From positions 1-64,000 of the forward strand of contig ONCH01000001.1 in assembly GCA_900316265.1 (NCBI GenBank): a stretch of 64,000 nt of DNA. Reading direction: 5' to 3'. Each line of letters begins with the position of its first letter. The stretch's first letter is position 1. The stretch is from an uncultured Prevotellaceae bacterium. Lineage in GTDB: Bacteria; Bacteroidota; Bacteroidia; Bacteroidales; Bacteroidaceae. Positions 46,003 through 54,835 of the stretch are shown piece by piece. The notes under the pieces are model-generated. The model was not told the origin of the DNA, ran no database searches, and saw nothing but the letters and a program-made list of their open reading frames with translations. The translations under genes and the position numbers were made by a program.

Positions 46003-46926
46003 ATGGCCGTAAAAAAGAAATATGCAAGCAACGTTCTGGGACGTGGACTGGACGATATAGGTACTGGTCGCGGACTGGACGCACTCATAGATACTAGTGA
46101 GGTACATACTGAAGGCAGTTCAAACCTCAACGAAGTAGAGATATCACAGATAGAGCCAAACCCCAACCAGCCACGCCGTGAGTTCGATCAGGACGCACTG
46201 CAAGAGTTGGCTACCAGCATCCGCGAGTTGGGCATTATCCAGCCTATCACGCTGCGCAAGGTCAACGGAGAGAAATACCAGATTATTGCTGGTGAGCGCC
46301 GTTGGCGTGCTTCCCAGTTAGCCGGACTCACCAAGATTCCTGCTTACATCGTGACCGTTGAAGATCAGAATGCCATGGAGATGGCACTGGTGGAGAATAT
46401 CCAGCGTGAAGACCTGAACGCCATCGAGATAGCGTTGGCCTACCAACATCTGGCTGACGAGACTGGTATGACACAAGCTAAGATTTCGGAGCGTGTAGGT
46501 AAGAGCCGTGCTGCAGTGACCAACTACATGCGTCTGCTGAAATTGCCTGCTCAGGTACAGATTGCACTGAAGAACCACGAGATTGAGATGGGACACGCCC
46601 GTGCACTATTGGCTATCGACAGTCCATCACAGCAAATCAAGCTCTTTAAGGAGGTGCAGGCCCGCCAGTACTCCGTCCGTCAGGTGGAAGAGATGGTACA
46701 AGCGCTGAAGAGTGGCGACGATGTCAAGACCGCTAAGGGTAAGATACAGTCACAGACCAAGTTGCCAGAAGAATTCAATATACTGCGCGACCGTCTGTCG
46801 CAGTTCTTCCAAGCGAAAGTGCAAATGGCTTGTTCACCGAAAGGCAAAGGAAAAATCACCATCCAGTTCGACAATGAAGAGCAACTGGAATATATCATGA
46901 ATACACTGGACGGAGCCAATGGGTAG
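46003..46926 (+). CDS. parB: Chromosome-partitioning protein ParB (Spo0J)
   Basis: A 307-residue CTP-switch DNA clamp. It has the N-terminal LGRGLDDIGTGRGLDALI segment, the ParB nuclease-like domain (EISQIEPNPNQPRREFD; AGERRWRASQLAGL, the GERRxRA box), the HTH that reads parS (MTQAKISERVGKSRAAVTNYMRLL), and a C-terminal dimer domain. It overlaps the DUF5683 gene by 8 nt. By eye I did not find an obvious parS 16-mer in the window. Confidence 0.97.
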   Translation: MAVKKKYASNVLGRGLDDIGTGRGLDALIDTSEVHTEGSSNLNEVEISQIEPNPNQPRREFDQDALQELATSIRELGIIQPITLRKVNGEKYQIIAGERRWRASQLAGLTKIPAYIVTVEDQNAMEMALVENIQREDLNAIEIALAYQHLADETGMTQAKISERVGKSRAAVTNYMRLLKLPAQVQIALKNHEIEMGHARALLAIDSPSQQIKLFKEVQARQYSVRQVEEMVQALKSGDDVKTAKGKIQSQTKLPEEFNILRDRLSQFFQAKVQMACSPKGKGKITIQFDNEEQLEYIMNTLDGANG

Positions 46927-47581
46927 GCTATTCGTCATCATAGCAACATTGGCGATGGCACTGACATGCCACGCACAGGAAGAGGCAGAGCTGGTTAATG
47001 ACACGCTTCGCACAGACGAGGTATCTATCATGATTGATACGACTAAGCAGGTGAAAGTGCCTCGCGACTGGTCAACGTGGAAGCCCAATCCACAACGTGC
47101 GCTCTGGCTGGCCTTGGTACTGCCTGGTGCCGGACAGATTTACAACCGCAAATACTGGAAGTTACCCATCTTCTACGGAGGATTTATGGGCTGTATCTAT
47201 GCCCTGACATGGAACAACATGATGTACAAAGACTATTCGCAAGCCTATCTCGACATCATGGATAACGACCCTAATACGGCCAGCTATAACAAGTTCCTGC
47301 ACTTGGGCGTAAAAATCACAGATGCCAACAAGAAACGCTACGAAGAGCTCTTCAAAGGACGTAAGGACAAGTACCGTCGCTGGCGAGATATGAGCATCTT
47401 CGTGATGATCGGCGTCTATGCGCTGTCCGTCATCGATGCTTATGTCGATGCTGAACTGTCGGAGTTTGACATCTCCAAAGACCTCAGCCTGGAGGTGCGT
47501 CCGACTGTTATTTCCAACCGAGGAGGCGGCAATCCGCTACAAGCACAATCGGTGGGGCTTAGTTGTTTCCTGAATTTTTAA
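46919..47581 (+). CDS. DUF5683 membrane protein
   Basis: A 220-residue protein with a signal-like N-terminus (to about residue 20, CHAQ), then a conserved WKPNPQRALWLALVLPGAGQIYNRKYWKLP stretch (in two parts: WKPNPQRALW and GAGQIYNRKYW), one or two membrane segments and a late helix (MSIFVMIGVYALSVIDAYVD). DUF5683 proteins follow parB in many Bacteroidetes; their function is unknown. The first 8 bases lie inside the parB coding region. Confidence 0.85.
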   Translation: MGRLFVIIATLAMALTCHAQEEAELVNDTLRTDEVSIMIDTTKQVKVPRDWSTWKPNPQRALWLALVLPGAGQIYNRKYWKLPIFYGGFMGCIYALTWNNMMYKDYSQAYLDIMDNDPNTASYNKFLHLGVKITDANKKRYEELFKGRKDKYRRWRDMSIFVMIGVYALSVIDAYVDAELSEFDISKDLSLEVRPTVISNRGGGNPLQAQSVGLSCFLNF

Positions 47582-47606
47582 ACACTAAAAACTATAACGA
47601 TAATTG

Positions 47607-48848
47607 ATGAACAAGAAGAACCTATTGATATTATTCATGTTACTGATGGCGTCCACCTCGTGGGCACAGGTCTATGACAACGGTGACGACGAGACACCAG
47701 AAGAAGACGAGATAACCGTTATCGACCGTGAAGGTCATGAAGAGGTTATCGAGTTCCCTGAAGCCATGACCTATGATCTGGATAGTCTGCTGAACCTCTA
47801 TATGGCCAAGACCTATCTTGATGAGCCAGACGACTGTAACATGAAGAATGTCAACCCGACATACAGCAGAGAGGAATATGTAGACCGCTTGAGTCGTATA
47901 CCCTCTATCATGGAAATGGCCTACAATGATGTGGTACAGAAGTTCATTGACCGCTACAGCGGACGCTTACGTCATTCCATCAGCTACATGCTGGGCGCAT
48001 CCAATTTCTATATTCCCATCTTTGAGGAAGCATTGGAAGCCTACCAGTTGCCACTGGAACTGAAATACCTTCCAATCATTGAGTCTGCACTCAACCCCAA
48101 GGCTGTATCACGCGTAGGTGCCACTGGTCTGTGGCAGTTCATGCTGACCACTGGCAAGCAATACGGTTTGCAGGTTAACTCACTGGTTGACGAGCGTCGC
48201 GACCCCGTCAAGTCGTCATACGCCGCAGCCCGTTACCTGAGCGACCTCTATAAAATCTTTGGCGACTGGAACCTTGTCATTGCAGCCTACAACTGTGGAC
48301 CAGCAAACATCAACAAGGCCATTCACCGCTCTAACGGCGAGAAAGACTACTGGCAGATTTATCCCTATCTGCCCAAGGAGACACGCGGTTATGTGCCAGC
48401 GTTTATTGCCGCCAACTACATCATGACCTACTACTCGCAGCATAACATCTGTCCGATGACCACCCGTCTGCCAGCACAGACCGACACAATTATGGTCAAC
48501 CGCAACATCCATCTGGAACAGGTGGCCGAAGTGATGGGTATGAATATTGACCTGCTGCGCTCGCTGAACCCCATGTACCGTCGCGACGTGGTGCCTGGTG
48601 CTACCGAACTGTCGCCCATCCGTCTGCCACAGTCGGAGGTCGGCCGTTTCATTGATCTGCAGGACAGCATCTGCAACCACCGTGCTGCTGATTTTGCCAA
48701 GCGTGTAGAGGTAGAGGTGAAAGACGATGTACCAACTTACTATCATAAGAGTAAACGTTACACACGCGGAAAGAAGCGTGCTACTGTACGCAGGAAGGCA
48801 ACGACAAAGCGTCGCCGTGCAGCAACCCGCAAGCGCCGCCGTCGCTAA
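47607..48848 (+). CDS. MltD-like lytic transglycosylase with an Arg-rich tail
   Basis: A 413-residue exported enzyme (signal peptide ending TSWAQ) that cleaves peptidoglycan glycan strands. The SLT domain (about 135-300) has the catalytic Glu in LPIIESALNPKA, then GATGLWQFM and AAYNCGPANINKAI. One degenerate LysM-like repeat (about 300-350; IHLEQVAEVMGMNIDLLRSLNP) follows. The last 30 or so residues are mostly Arg, Lys, Thr and Ala and end TRKRRRR, much like the tail of the exported protein at 19987-20643. The ATG at 47607 is chosen over the TTG one codon before. Part of the parA-relA run. Confidence 0.9.
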   Translation: MNKKNLLILFMLLMASTSWAQVYDNGDDETPEEDEITVIDREGHEEVIEFPEAMTYDLDSLLNLYMAKTYLDEPDDCNMKNVNPTYSREEYVDRLSRIPSIMEMAYNDVVQKFIDRYSGRLRHSISYMLGASNFYIPIFEEALEAYQLPLELKYLPIIESALNPKAVSRVGATGLWQFMLTTGKQYGLQVNSLVDERRDPVKSSYAAARYLSDLYKIFGDWNLVIAAYNCGPANINKAIHRSNGEKDYWQIYPYLPKETRGYVPAFIAANYIMTYYSQHNICPMTTRLPAQTDTIMVNRNIHLEQVAEVMGMNIDLLRSLNPMYRRDVVPGATELSPIRLPQSEVGRFIDLQDSICNHRAADFAKRVEVEVKDDVPTYYHKSKRYTRGKKRATVRRKATTKRRRAATRKRRRR

Positions 48849-48882
48849 CCCACTCACCACTCACCTCTAAAAATATAACACT

Positions 48883-51147
48883 ATGGATGAAGAGCAGAAG
48901 ATACGAGAAGACGCAGACGAAAAACTCATAAACGACGCATTCCAACGACTGCTGGACAGCTATACTGCATCGCGCCACCGTAAGAAGGTGGATATCATCA
49001 CCAAGGCGTTCAATTTTGCACGCCAGGCTCACAAAGGTGTGCGCCGTCTGAGTGGCGAGCCTTATATCATGCACCCCATTGCTGTGGCACAGATTGCCTG
49101 CGAGGAGGTTGGTCTGGGTTCCACCAGTATTTGTGCTGCCCTACTCCATGATGTAGTGGAAGATACTGACTACACTACAGAGGATATTGAGAATATTTTC
49201 GGCCCGAAAATTGCACAGATTGTCGATGGACTGACTAAGATTTCTGGTGGTATCTTCGGCGAACAGGCTTCTGCACAGGCTGAGAACTTCAAGAAGCTGT
49301 TGCTCACCATGAGTGAGGACATCCGCGTTATCCTTATCAAGATTTGCGACCGTCTGCACAACATGCGCACCCTGGAGTCGCAACCAGCCAACAAGCAGTA
49401 CAAGATTGCCGGTGAAACGCTCTATATCTATGCACCGTTGGCTAACCGTCTGGGTCTCAACAAAATAAAATCAGAATTAGAGAATCTCTCCTTCCAATAC
49501 GAACACCCAGAAGAGTATGCTGCCATTAAGTCAAAACTGGCAAGTACCGAAGCCTCGCGCCACGAACTCTTCGATGAGTTCACTGCACCTATTGAGGAGT
49601 CGCTGAACAAGATGGGCGTAAAATACCACATCAAAGAGCGCGTCAAGACGCCCTACTCCATTTGGAACAAGATGCAGAACAAGCACGTCACCTTCGACGA
49701 GGTTTACGACATCCTTGCCGTACGCATCATCTTCACCCCCAACAACCGCGAGGAGGAAATCAACGAGTGCTTCAACATCTATGTCGCTATCTCGAAGATA
49801 TATAAAAGTCACCCCGACCGTCTGCGCGACTGGTTGTCTCACCCCAAGGCTAACGGCTATCAGGCACTACACGTCACCTTGATGTCGAAACAGGGACGCT
49901 GGATAGAAGTGCAGATACGCTCCGACCGCATGGACGAGATTGCTGAACAAGGCTTTGCCGCCCACTGGAAATACAAGGAAGGCGAGGATGTGGAATATAC
50001 GGAGGACGAGACGGAACTCAACGACTGGCTCCGTACCATCAAGGAGATTCTCGATGATCCACAGCCCGATGCGATGGACTTCCTTGACGCCATCAAGCTC
50101 AACCTCTTTGCATCAGAAATCTTTGTCTTCACGCCCAAGGGAGAAATCAAGACGATGCCTACAGGCTGTACAGCCCTCGACTTTGCCTTCTCCATCCATA
50201 CCTTCCTGGGCTCTCATTGTATTGGAGCCAAAGTTAACCACAAACTGGTACCACTGAGCCATAAGTTGCAGAGTGGCGACCAGGTAGAGATTATCACCTC
50301 CAAAGCCCAGCACGTACAACCTTCATGGATTAACTTCGTATCCACCGCTAAGGCCAAGGGTAAGATTCTGGCTATTCTGCGTCGTGACAGCCGTGAGTTG
50401 CAGAAGCAGGGTGAAGAGCTTTTCACTGAGTTCCTGAAGAAAAACAACATTGACGACATACCCAATGCAGCCGACCTGCTGACGGAATTCCATGATATTC
50501 GCAATCGTGACGAGTTCTTCCAGGCTATCGGCGAGAAAACCATCCTGCTGGGCGATAAAGACGTTGACGAGTTATTGGGCAAGAATGCTGCCGACAAGCG
50601 TGGCTGGCGCAAATTCGTTCCCTTCCTCGACAGAGGCAAGCAGAAGAAAGCTGCTGAAGACCAGACAGAGTTGTTTGTGGTTCCTGAGAAGTTCAACCGC
50701 AAGAAGCCTATCTATATTACCGACGACAACATCAAGCAATACCAATTTAAGCACTGCTGTCACCCCATTCCTGGCGACGACATTCTTGGATTCATCGACG
50801 GCAAGCATCAGATAGAAATCCATAAGCGTGCCTGTCCTGTTGCCGCCAAGCTCAAGGCAAGCTATGGCAACCGCATCCTCGATGCTAAGTGGGACATGCA
50901 CAAGAAGCTCTTCTTCGATGCTACTATTCGTATGCAGGGTATCGACCGCGTAGGCATGCTGCTCGACATCTCACAGGTCATCTCATCGCAGATGAATGTC
51001 AACATCCACAAGCTGACTATCGCCAGTGAAGAAGGTGTCTTCGACGGCACCATCGAGTTGCGCGTCCACGACCGCGAAGATGTAGGCAACATCATAGGAC
51101 AACTGAAGAAAATTACCGACGTCCAAGACGTGACGCAGATTATGTAA
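48883..51147 (+). CDS. RelA/SpoT-type (p)ppGpp synthetase/hydrolase
   Basis: A 754-residue stringent-response enzyme. The N-terminal HD hydrolase domain has YIMHPIAVA and the metal motif LLHDVVEDT (about residues 85-93), so the hydrolase looks intact. The synthetase domain follows (YDILAVRIIF, NGYQALHVTL), then TGS (VFTPKGEIKTMPTGCTALDFAF) given in parts as VFTPKGEIKTMP and GCTALDFAF, and a C-terminal ACT domain (DRVGMLLDISQVI). Both activities are expected. It is preceded by the MltD-like gene (34 bp) and followed by a pectinesterase (28 bp). Confidence 0.95.
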   Translation: MDEEQKIREDADEKLINDAFQRLLDSYTASRHRKKVDIITKAFNFARQAHKGVRRLSGEPYIMHPIAVAQIACEEVGLGSTSICAALLHDVVEDTDYTTEDIENIFGPKIAQIVDGLTKISGGIFGEQASAQAENFKKLLLTMSEDIRVILIKICDRLHNMRTLESQPANKQYKIAGETLYIYAPLANRLGLNKIKSELENLSFQYEHPEEYAAIKSKLASTEASRHELFDEFTAPIEESLNKMGVKYHIKERVKTPYSIWNKMQNKHVTFDEVYDILAVRIIFTPNNREEEINECFNIYVAISKIYKSHPDRLRDWLSHPKANGYQALHVTLMSKQGRWIEVQIRSDRMDEIAEQGFAAHWKYKEGEDVEYTEDETELNDWLRTIKEILDDPQPDAMDFLDAIKLNLFASEIFVFTPKGEIKTMPTGCTALDFAFSIHTFLGSHCIGAKVNHKLVPLSHKLQSGDQVEIITSKAQHVQPSWINFVSTAKAKGKILAILRRDSRELQKQGEELFTEFLKKNNIDDIPNAADLLTEFHDIRNRDEFFQAIGEKTILLGDKDVDELLGKNAADKRGWRKFVPFLDRGKQKKAAEDQTELFVVPEKFNRKKPIYITDDNIKQYQFKHCCHPIPGDDILGFIDGKHQIEIHKRACPVAAKLKASYGNRILDAKWDMHKKLFFDATIRMQGIDRVGMLLDISQVISSQMNVNIHKLTIASEEGVFDGTIELRVHDREDVGNIIGQLKKITDVQDVTQIM

Positions 51148-51175
51148 GACATACAAAAAACAAACTACTACAGAA

Positions 51176-52132
51176 ATGAAATTACTACTATCATTGATCT
51201 GTACCATATGGGGCTATACCGCCGTTTATGGTGCCAATCCTTACGATAATCCTGACACTATCGTGGTGGCTCGCGACGGCACGGGACAGTTCCGTAATGT
51301 GAGCGATGCCATTGAGGTTTGCCGTGCCTTCATGGACTACCACAAGGTTATCTATATCAAGAAAGGTACGTATAAGGAGAAACTCATCATTCCTCAGTCG
51401 CTGACCAACATTGAGTTGTGCGGTGAGAGTCGTGATGAAACCATTATCACGTGGGATGATCATGCCAATATCAACAAAATGGGCACCTTCCGCACCTATA
51501 CCGTCAGAGTCGAAGGTAGTCAGCTTACCTTTAAGAACCTCACCATCGAGAATAACTCCGCACGTCTGGGACAGGCCGTAGCGCTGCATACCGAGGGCGA
51601 CATGCTGACGTTCATTGGCTGTCGTTTCCTGGGACATCAGGACACTATCTATACGGGTAATGCGCGCACCCGCCTTTACTTCAAGGACTGTTACATCGAA
51701 GGTACCACCGACTTTATCTTCGGACCCTCGACGGCGTGGTTTGAACATTGCGATATCTTCTGCAAGCTCAACTCCTACATCACAGCGGCCTCAACACCTA
51801 AGGATGTGCCTTACGGGTACATCTTTAATAACTGCACCATCCGTTGTGCAGAGGGTGTCAGCAAGGTGTACTTGGGTCGTCCTTGGCGCGACTACGGCTA
51901 TACGCTGTTCATGAACTGTGACCTACCCCGCCAGATACGTCCTGAGGGCTGGCACCACTGGCAGAAAGAGCGTGAGGCGACAGCCCGCTATCTGGAGTAT
52001 AACAACCACGGTGAGGGGGCTGCCACCACAGAGCGCGTCTCATGGAGCCGACAGCTGACAAAGAAAGAGGCCTCGAAGATTACCCCCGAGGCCGTATTTA
52101 CCATTCAGCATGCTTGGAGTCCCAAGCCTTAA
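51176..52132 (+). CDS. Pectin methylesterase (CE8)
   Basis: A 318-residue exported enzyme that demethylates pectin. All CE8 signatures are visible: GQAVAL, GHQDTIY (with the catalytic-region Asp), EGTTDFIFG (nucleophile Asp), and LGRPWR. The right-handed beta-helix pattern fills most of the chain. The signal peptide ends near YGAN. Although it is 28 bp behind relA/spoT, its role in plant polysaccharide use is unrelated, so co-transcription may be incidental. Its stop codon directly abuts the stop of the convergent MerR gene. Confidence 0.95.
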   Translation: MKLLLSLICTIWGYTAVYGANPYDNPDTIVVARDGTGQFRNVSDAIEVCRAFMDYHKVIYIKKGTYKEKLIIPQSLTNIELCGESRDETIITWDDHANINKMGTFRTYTVRVEGSQLTFKNLTIENNSARLGQAVALHTEGDMLTFIGCRFLGHQDTIYTGNARTRLYFKDCYIEGTTDFIFGPSTAWFEHCDIFCKLNSYITAASTPKDVPYGYIFNNCTIRCAEGVSKVYLGRPWRDYGYTLFMNCDLPRQIRPEGWHHWQKEREATARYLEYNNHGEGAATTERVSWSRQLTKKEASKITPEAVFTIQHAWSPKP

Positions 52133-52483
52133 CTACTGCAGAAAGTCCATTTGCCGTTTCAGCGCCTGCAGGTCGTTACGCACGCTGATGAGTCGTGTTA
52201 TCACCTCAGCTTTGCGGTCAGCACCGTCGCGGTTGCTATTGATAATCTTTTTAGCGGCCGCCAACTTGAAACCACGCACCTTCACTAGATTATGGATAAG
52301 GCGTATCTGCTCGATATCCTTCTCCTGATACTGGCGAATCTTGGCAGGTCCGCTGGTCTTCGGCTTCAGATACGGGAATTCCTGCTCCCAATAGCGTAAT
52401 GTACTCTCATTGATGCCGAACATCTCGGCAACCTCCTTGATGGAGTAGTACAGTTTCAAGTTTTTGTTCAGATTCAGTGCCAT
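52133..52483 (-). CDS. MerR-family transcriptional regulator
   Basis: A 116-residue protein. The winged-helix start (YYSIKEVAEMFGINESTLRYWEQEF, in the form KEVAEMFGINESTLRYWE) is textbook MerR, followed by KDIEQIRLIHNLV and a short coiled coil. The ligand-binding C-terminal part is short (about 40 residues), with no metal-binding cysteines. It is last in the leftward run behind the DUF799 gene (25 bp) and may be co-transcribed with the CsgG cassette. Such small MerR proteins downstream of envelope genes are common in Bacteroidales. Confidence 0.9.
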   Translation of the reverse strand: MALNLNKNLKLYYSIKEVAEMFGINESTLRYWEQEFPYLKPKTSGPAKIRQYQEKDIEQIRLIHNLVKVRGFKLAAAKKIINSNRDGADRKAEVITRLISVRNDLQALKRQMDFLQ

Positions 52484-52508
52484 ACTCTTTCTGTGTTTCT
52501 TTGTTTAC

Positions 52509-53189
52509 TTATTCACGTACCGTAGATACCACGCGCTCCTTACCAGCAGGCCGCTTCTGGTCTTTGTCGAAGTTCAGACCGTACTTACCCTCCGGCATAT
52601 CGCTGAGCACATAAGCCGTACAGCGGCGACCTGCAACAACCTTGTCTGTCGTTGCAGTATTTGCAGCAGTAGCAGCTACATCGAGCAGTGCGCCCAGCCA
52701 CCCCTTGCTGCTTGTAGTCACACTGGTATCCAGCGTAATCTTTCCCTCACGCTGGTAGAGTGTCTGTCCTGTGACGCACGAGCGCAGGATATATTCCACC
52801 TCAACAGTCAGCGAACCGCCTATATTGCTGCGACTCCACGACTTGATGATGGTAAACATAGCGGCATCGGCACCCAGCACATTGCGGAACTGCGTCAGAC
52901 TGCCTTCCAAGAACATTTCGGCATCGTAGGCACTCTCCGACTGGAACATCTCCATCGTCAGCATGGGCGAGAAGACGTAGTAGCCCTTTTCGCAGAGCGG
53001 TGTATACATCGTAGTATAGAAGAAGTCCTTGGCATCCACGTGGGTGGTGCGGTTGATGGGTGGCATCACCACGATGCTGGTGGGTTTCTCCTCATACATT
53101 TTCGGATAACGGACTTCACGTGTGAGCGATGAGCTAGCACACGAGGCCAGCATCAACGCCATCAAAGCTATAGCAATACAGTTCTTCAT
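52509..53189 (-). CDS. DUF799 (GNA1162-like) lipoprotein
   Basis: A 226-residue lipoprotein (lipobox LASC, Cys about 17) with the DUF799 pattern: YPKMYEEKPTSIVVMPPINR, then AKDFFYTTMYTPLCEKGYYVFS (shown in part). The Neisseria relative GNA1162 is an outer-membrane lipoprotein with a TolB-like fold. It overlaps the DUF4810 gene by 4 nt and is part of a CsgG/DUF4810/DUF799 cassette thought to form an envelope complex. Confidence 0.88.
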   Translation of the reverse strand: MKNCIAIALMALMLASCASSSLTREVRYPKMYEEKPTSIVVMPPINRTTHVDAKDFFYTTMYTPLCEKGYYVFSPMLTMEMFQSESAYDAEMFLEGSLTQFRNVLGADAAMFTIIKSWSRSNIGGSLTVEVEYILRSCVTGQTLYQREGKITLDTSVTTSSKGWLGALLDVAATAANTATTDKVVAGRRCTAYVLSDMPEGKYGLNFDKDQKRPAGKERVVSTVRE

Positions 53190-53530
53190 TTCTCCAGTTG
53201 TTTGATGATACGTGAAATAAACTTCTCCGACTCAGGATAGAGGGCAACCTCTTCTTTCAAGAGCTTCAGTCCTTCTGCCTTCTGACCAGACTTTACCAGC
53301 AGATAGCCATATTCAGCATTCACTCCTGGTGGCACCACCTTGCGGGCAGCATTCTGTCCGCTAATCACTTTCTTATACTGCTCCATAGCAGCAGCCAGTT
53401 TGTCGTCTGTGGTTCGCTTCGTATATTGATACGAAGCATCCTCAGAGTTGTACCATGAGTACAGCGCCTGCTGGCTTTCACATGCTGAAAGCGCCACAAC
53501 GGCGACAGCAGCTAACAACAACTTCTTCAT
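53186..53530 (-). CDS. DUF4810 small lipoprotein
   Basis: A 114-residue lipoprotein (lipobox ALSAC, Cys about 18) with the DUF4810 core ALYSWYNSEDASYQYTKR and a TPR-like second half (EYGYLLVKSGQKAEGLKLLKEE, shown in part as GYLLVKSGQKAEGLKLL). Overlaps its neighbours on both sides by 4 nt. Always seen with CsgG-like and DUF799 partners in the genomes I know of; function unknown. Confidence 0.85.
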   Translation of the reverse strand: MKKLLLAAVAVVALSACESQQALYSWYNSEDASYQYTKRTTDDKLAAAMEQYKKVISGQNAARKVVPPGVNAEYGYLLVKSGQKAEGLKLLKEEVALYPESEKFISRIIKQLEK

Positions 53531-53874
53531 GGCAGATTGATAACTTTGGTTTCTTGATTCGACAGAAATACTTCCTTATCATAGAGAGTCTTACCTTGGA
53601 AGCTGACCTTCAAGTGGCGACGGCCAATGCCTACGCCATACTGGAATCCCTTACGGTTGGCAACCTTGGGCTTGACAACCTTGGCGTCGAACTGTGTGCC
53701 GTCGATGTCCACCTGCACGGGATACTTGCCGTTGCCATAGGTCTCCAACGGACCAACAAAGACGAGATATGCCTGATCCTCTACACCTGTCTGCATAGCG
53801 ACAGGATAGTTGCTCTTACAACCTGCCAGCATCAGGGCAGCGAGAGCTATTGTACACAGTAACAGCTTCTTCAT
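53527..53874 (-). CDS. Small lipoprotein of the CsgG cassette
   Basis: A 115-residue lipoprotein (lipobox LAGC, Cys about 19) with a beta-rich domain (AYLVFVGPLETYGNGKYPV; KGFQYGVGIGRRHLKVSFQG). I do not recognise the family. The four-nt ATGA overlaps with the CsgG gene before it and the DUF4810 gene after it place it firmly in the complex. It is an addition to the three-gene set known from Neisseria. Confidence 0.8.
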   Translation of the reverse strand: MKKLLLCTIALAALMLAGCKSNYPVAMQTGVEDQAYLVFVGPLETYGNGKYPVQVDIDGTQFDAKVVKPKVANRKGFQYGVGIGRRHLKVSFQGKTLYDKEVFLSNQETKVINLP

Positions 53875-54815
53875 TTCTTAATCTCCTCTATATAATATGT
53901 GTTCAACTTCGATGCATCAATAGGTGTAGTGCCGTTGTACTCCACAAAAGAGTACTCGGTTTCAGGAGTGTCACCGCCTGTACCCGTTACGGTAACGGTA
54001 CCAACCTGCTTGCCAGGCAGTTCAATCATCATGCCCGACTGCGGATTCTTCACCTTCTTACCACGGGTCTTCACTGCAAACGTGTCGCCCTCCTTGACTC
54101 CCTGACTGGCACCACCTGCAATCATCTGGGCGTCAGCATCATAGGTCAAGAAGAAGGTGCGCCAAGGTTTGTCGGTACACTTGTTGATAATGTTCTCCAC
54201 GAGCTGACCGATAGCCTCCGAGATGGCCTTGTCGCTCAGCGTAGCGTCGAAGTCGGCACGTCCACCAACGCCCAGAGTGCTTCTAGTGGTAATCTGTGCC
54301 TGACCCTTGGCCTCGTCAGAATAGACGATGAGACCTGTCGACACGTCAACCAGACGGATGGCGACACCAGCCTCCACGGTCTGCATCTTCGTAGAGGTGA
54401 AGACGCCCTCCTTGCCCGTGTTCTTACGACCAAACTCGGTAATAGAACCGATAATCAGATAGTCTGCGCCAATGGACTGCAGACCGCTCTCACCATTCTC
54501 GCTCTTCTTGGCTTCTTCCAAGAGCTGAGCCAGGTCGCTACGCTCCAGCAACAGGAACTTGCCCGATGCAGCCAGCTTAGCCGACAGAATGTCCAGTGCC
54601 TGCTTACCCATAGGGTCGTTCTCCTTGTCGTAGAAGACACCCTTGGCATACTGTGTTTCATTAGAGAAACGGCCAATGGCCACCTTTCTCTTAATCGTCT
54701 TACCGTCAGGAACCTGCGTAGGCTTGGCAGACTCTACAATCTGCGTCTTACGCTGTGCCTGTGAACTTGTGGCAAGGGCTGCAAGCAGCACGGCCACACA
54801 AAGAATTCTTTTCAT
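53871..54815 (-). CDS. CsgG/HfaB-family outer-membrane protein
   Basis: A 314-residue protein with the CsgG pattern: KVAIGRFSNETQYA, ALDILSAKLAASGKFLLLER, and SIGADYLIIGSITEFG. CsgG forms a nonameric outer-membrane pore for curli subunits. No curli genes (csgA, B, E, F) occur here, so the cargo is different or unknown. Canonical CsgG is a lipoprotein, but the signal here (ALATSSQAQ) has no Cys at the cleavage point, while its three partners all do. A C-terminal beta domain (about 240-300; GDTFAVKTRGKKV) extends the protein. Lies 20 bp after trpS. Confidence 0.85.
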   Translation of the reverse strand: MKRILCVAVLLAALATSSQAQRKTQIVESAKPTQVPDGKTIKRKVAIGRFSNETQYAKGVFYDKENDPMGKQALDILSAKLAASGKFLLLERSDLAQLLEEAKKSENGESGLQSIGADYLIIGSITEFGRKNTGKEGVFTSTKMQTVEAGVAIRLVDVSTGLIVYSDEAKGQAQITTRSTLGVGGRADFDATLSDKAISEAIGQLVENIINKCTDKPWRTFFLTYDADAQMIAGGASQGVKEGDTFAVKTRGKKVKNPQSGMMIELPGKQVGTVTVTGTGGDTPETEYSFVEYNGTTPIDASKLNTYYIEEIKK

Positions 54816-54835
54816 AATAGGCTATTGTTTAAAAG

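Noticed and set aside
45000..47000. parS site near parA-parB
   Set aside because: I scanned for a GTTCCACGTGGAAC-like or TGTTTCACGTGAAACA-like 14-16-mer and saw none. A pattern search of the full genome would be needed.
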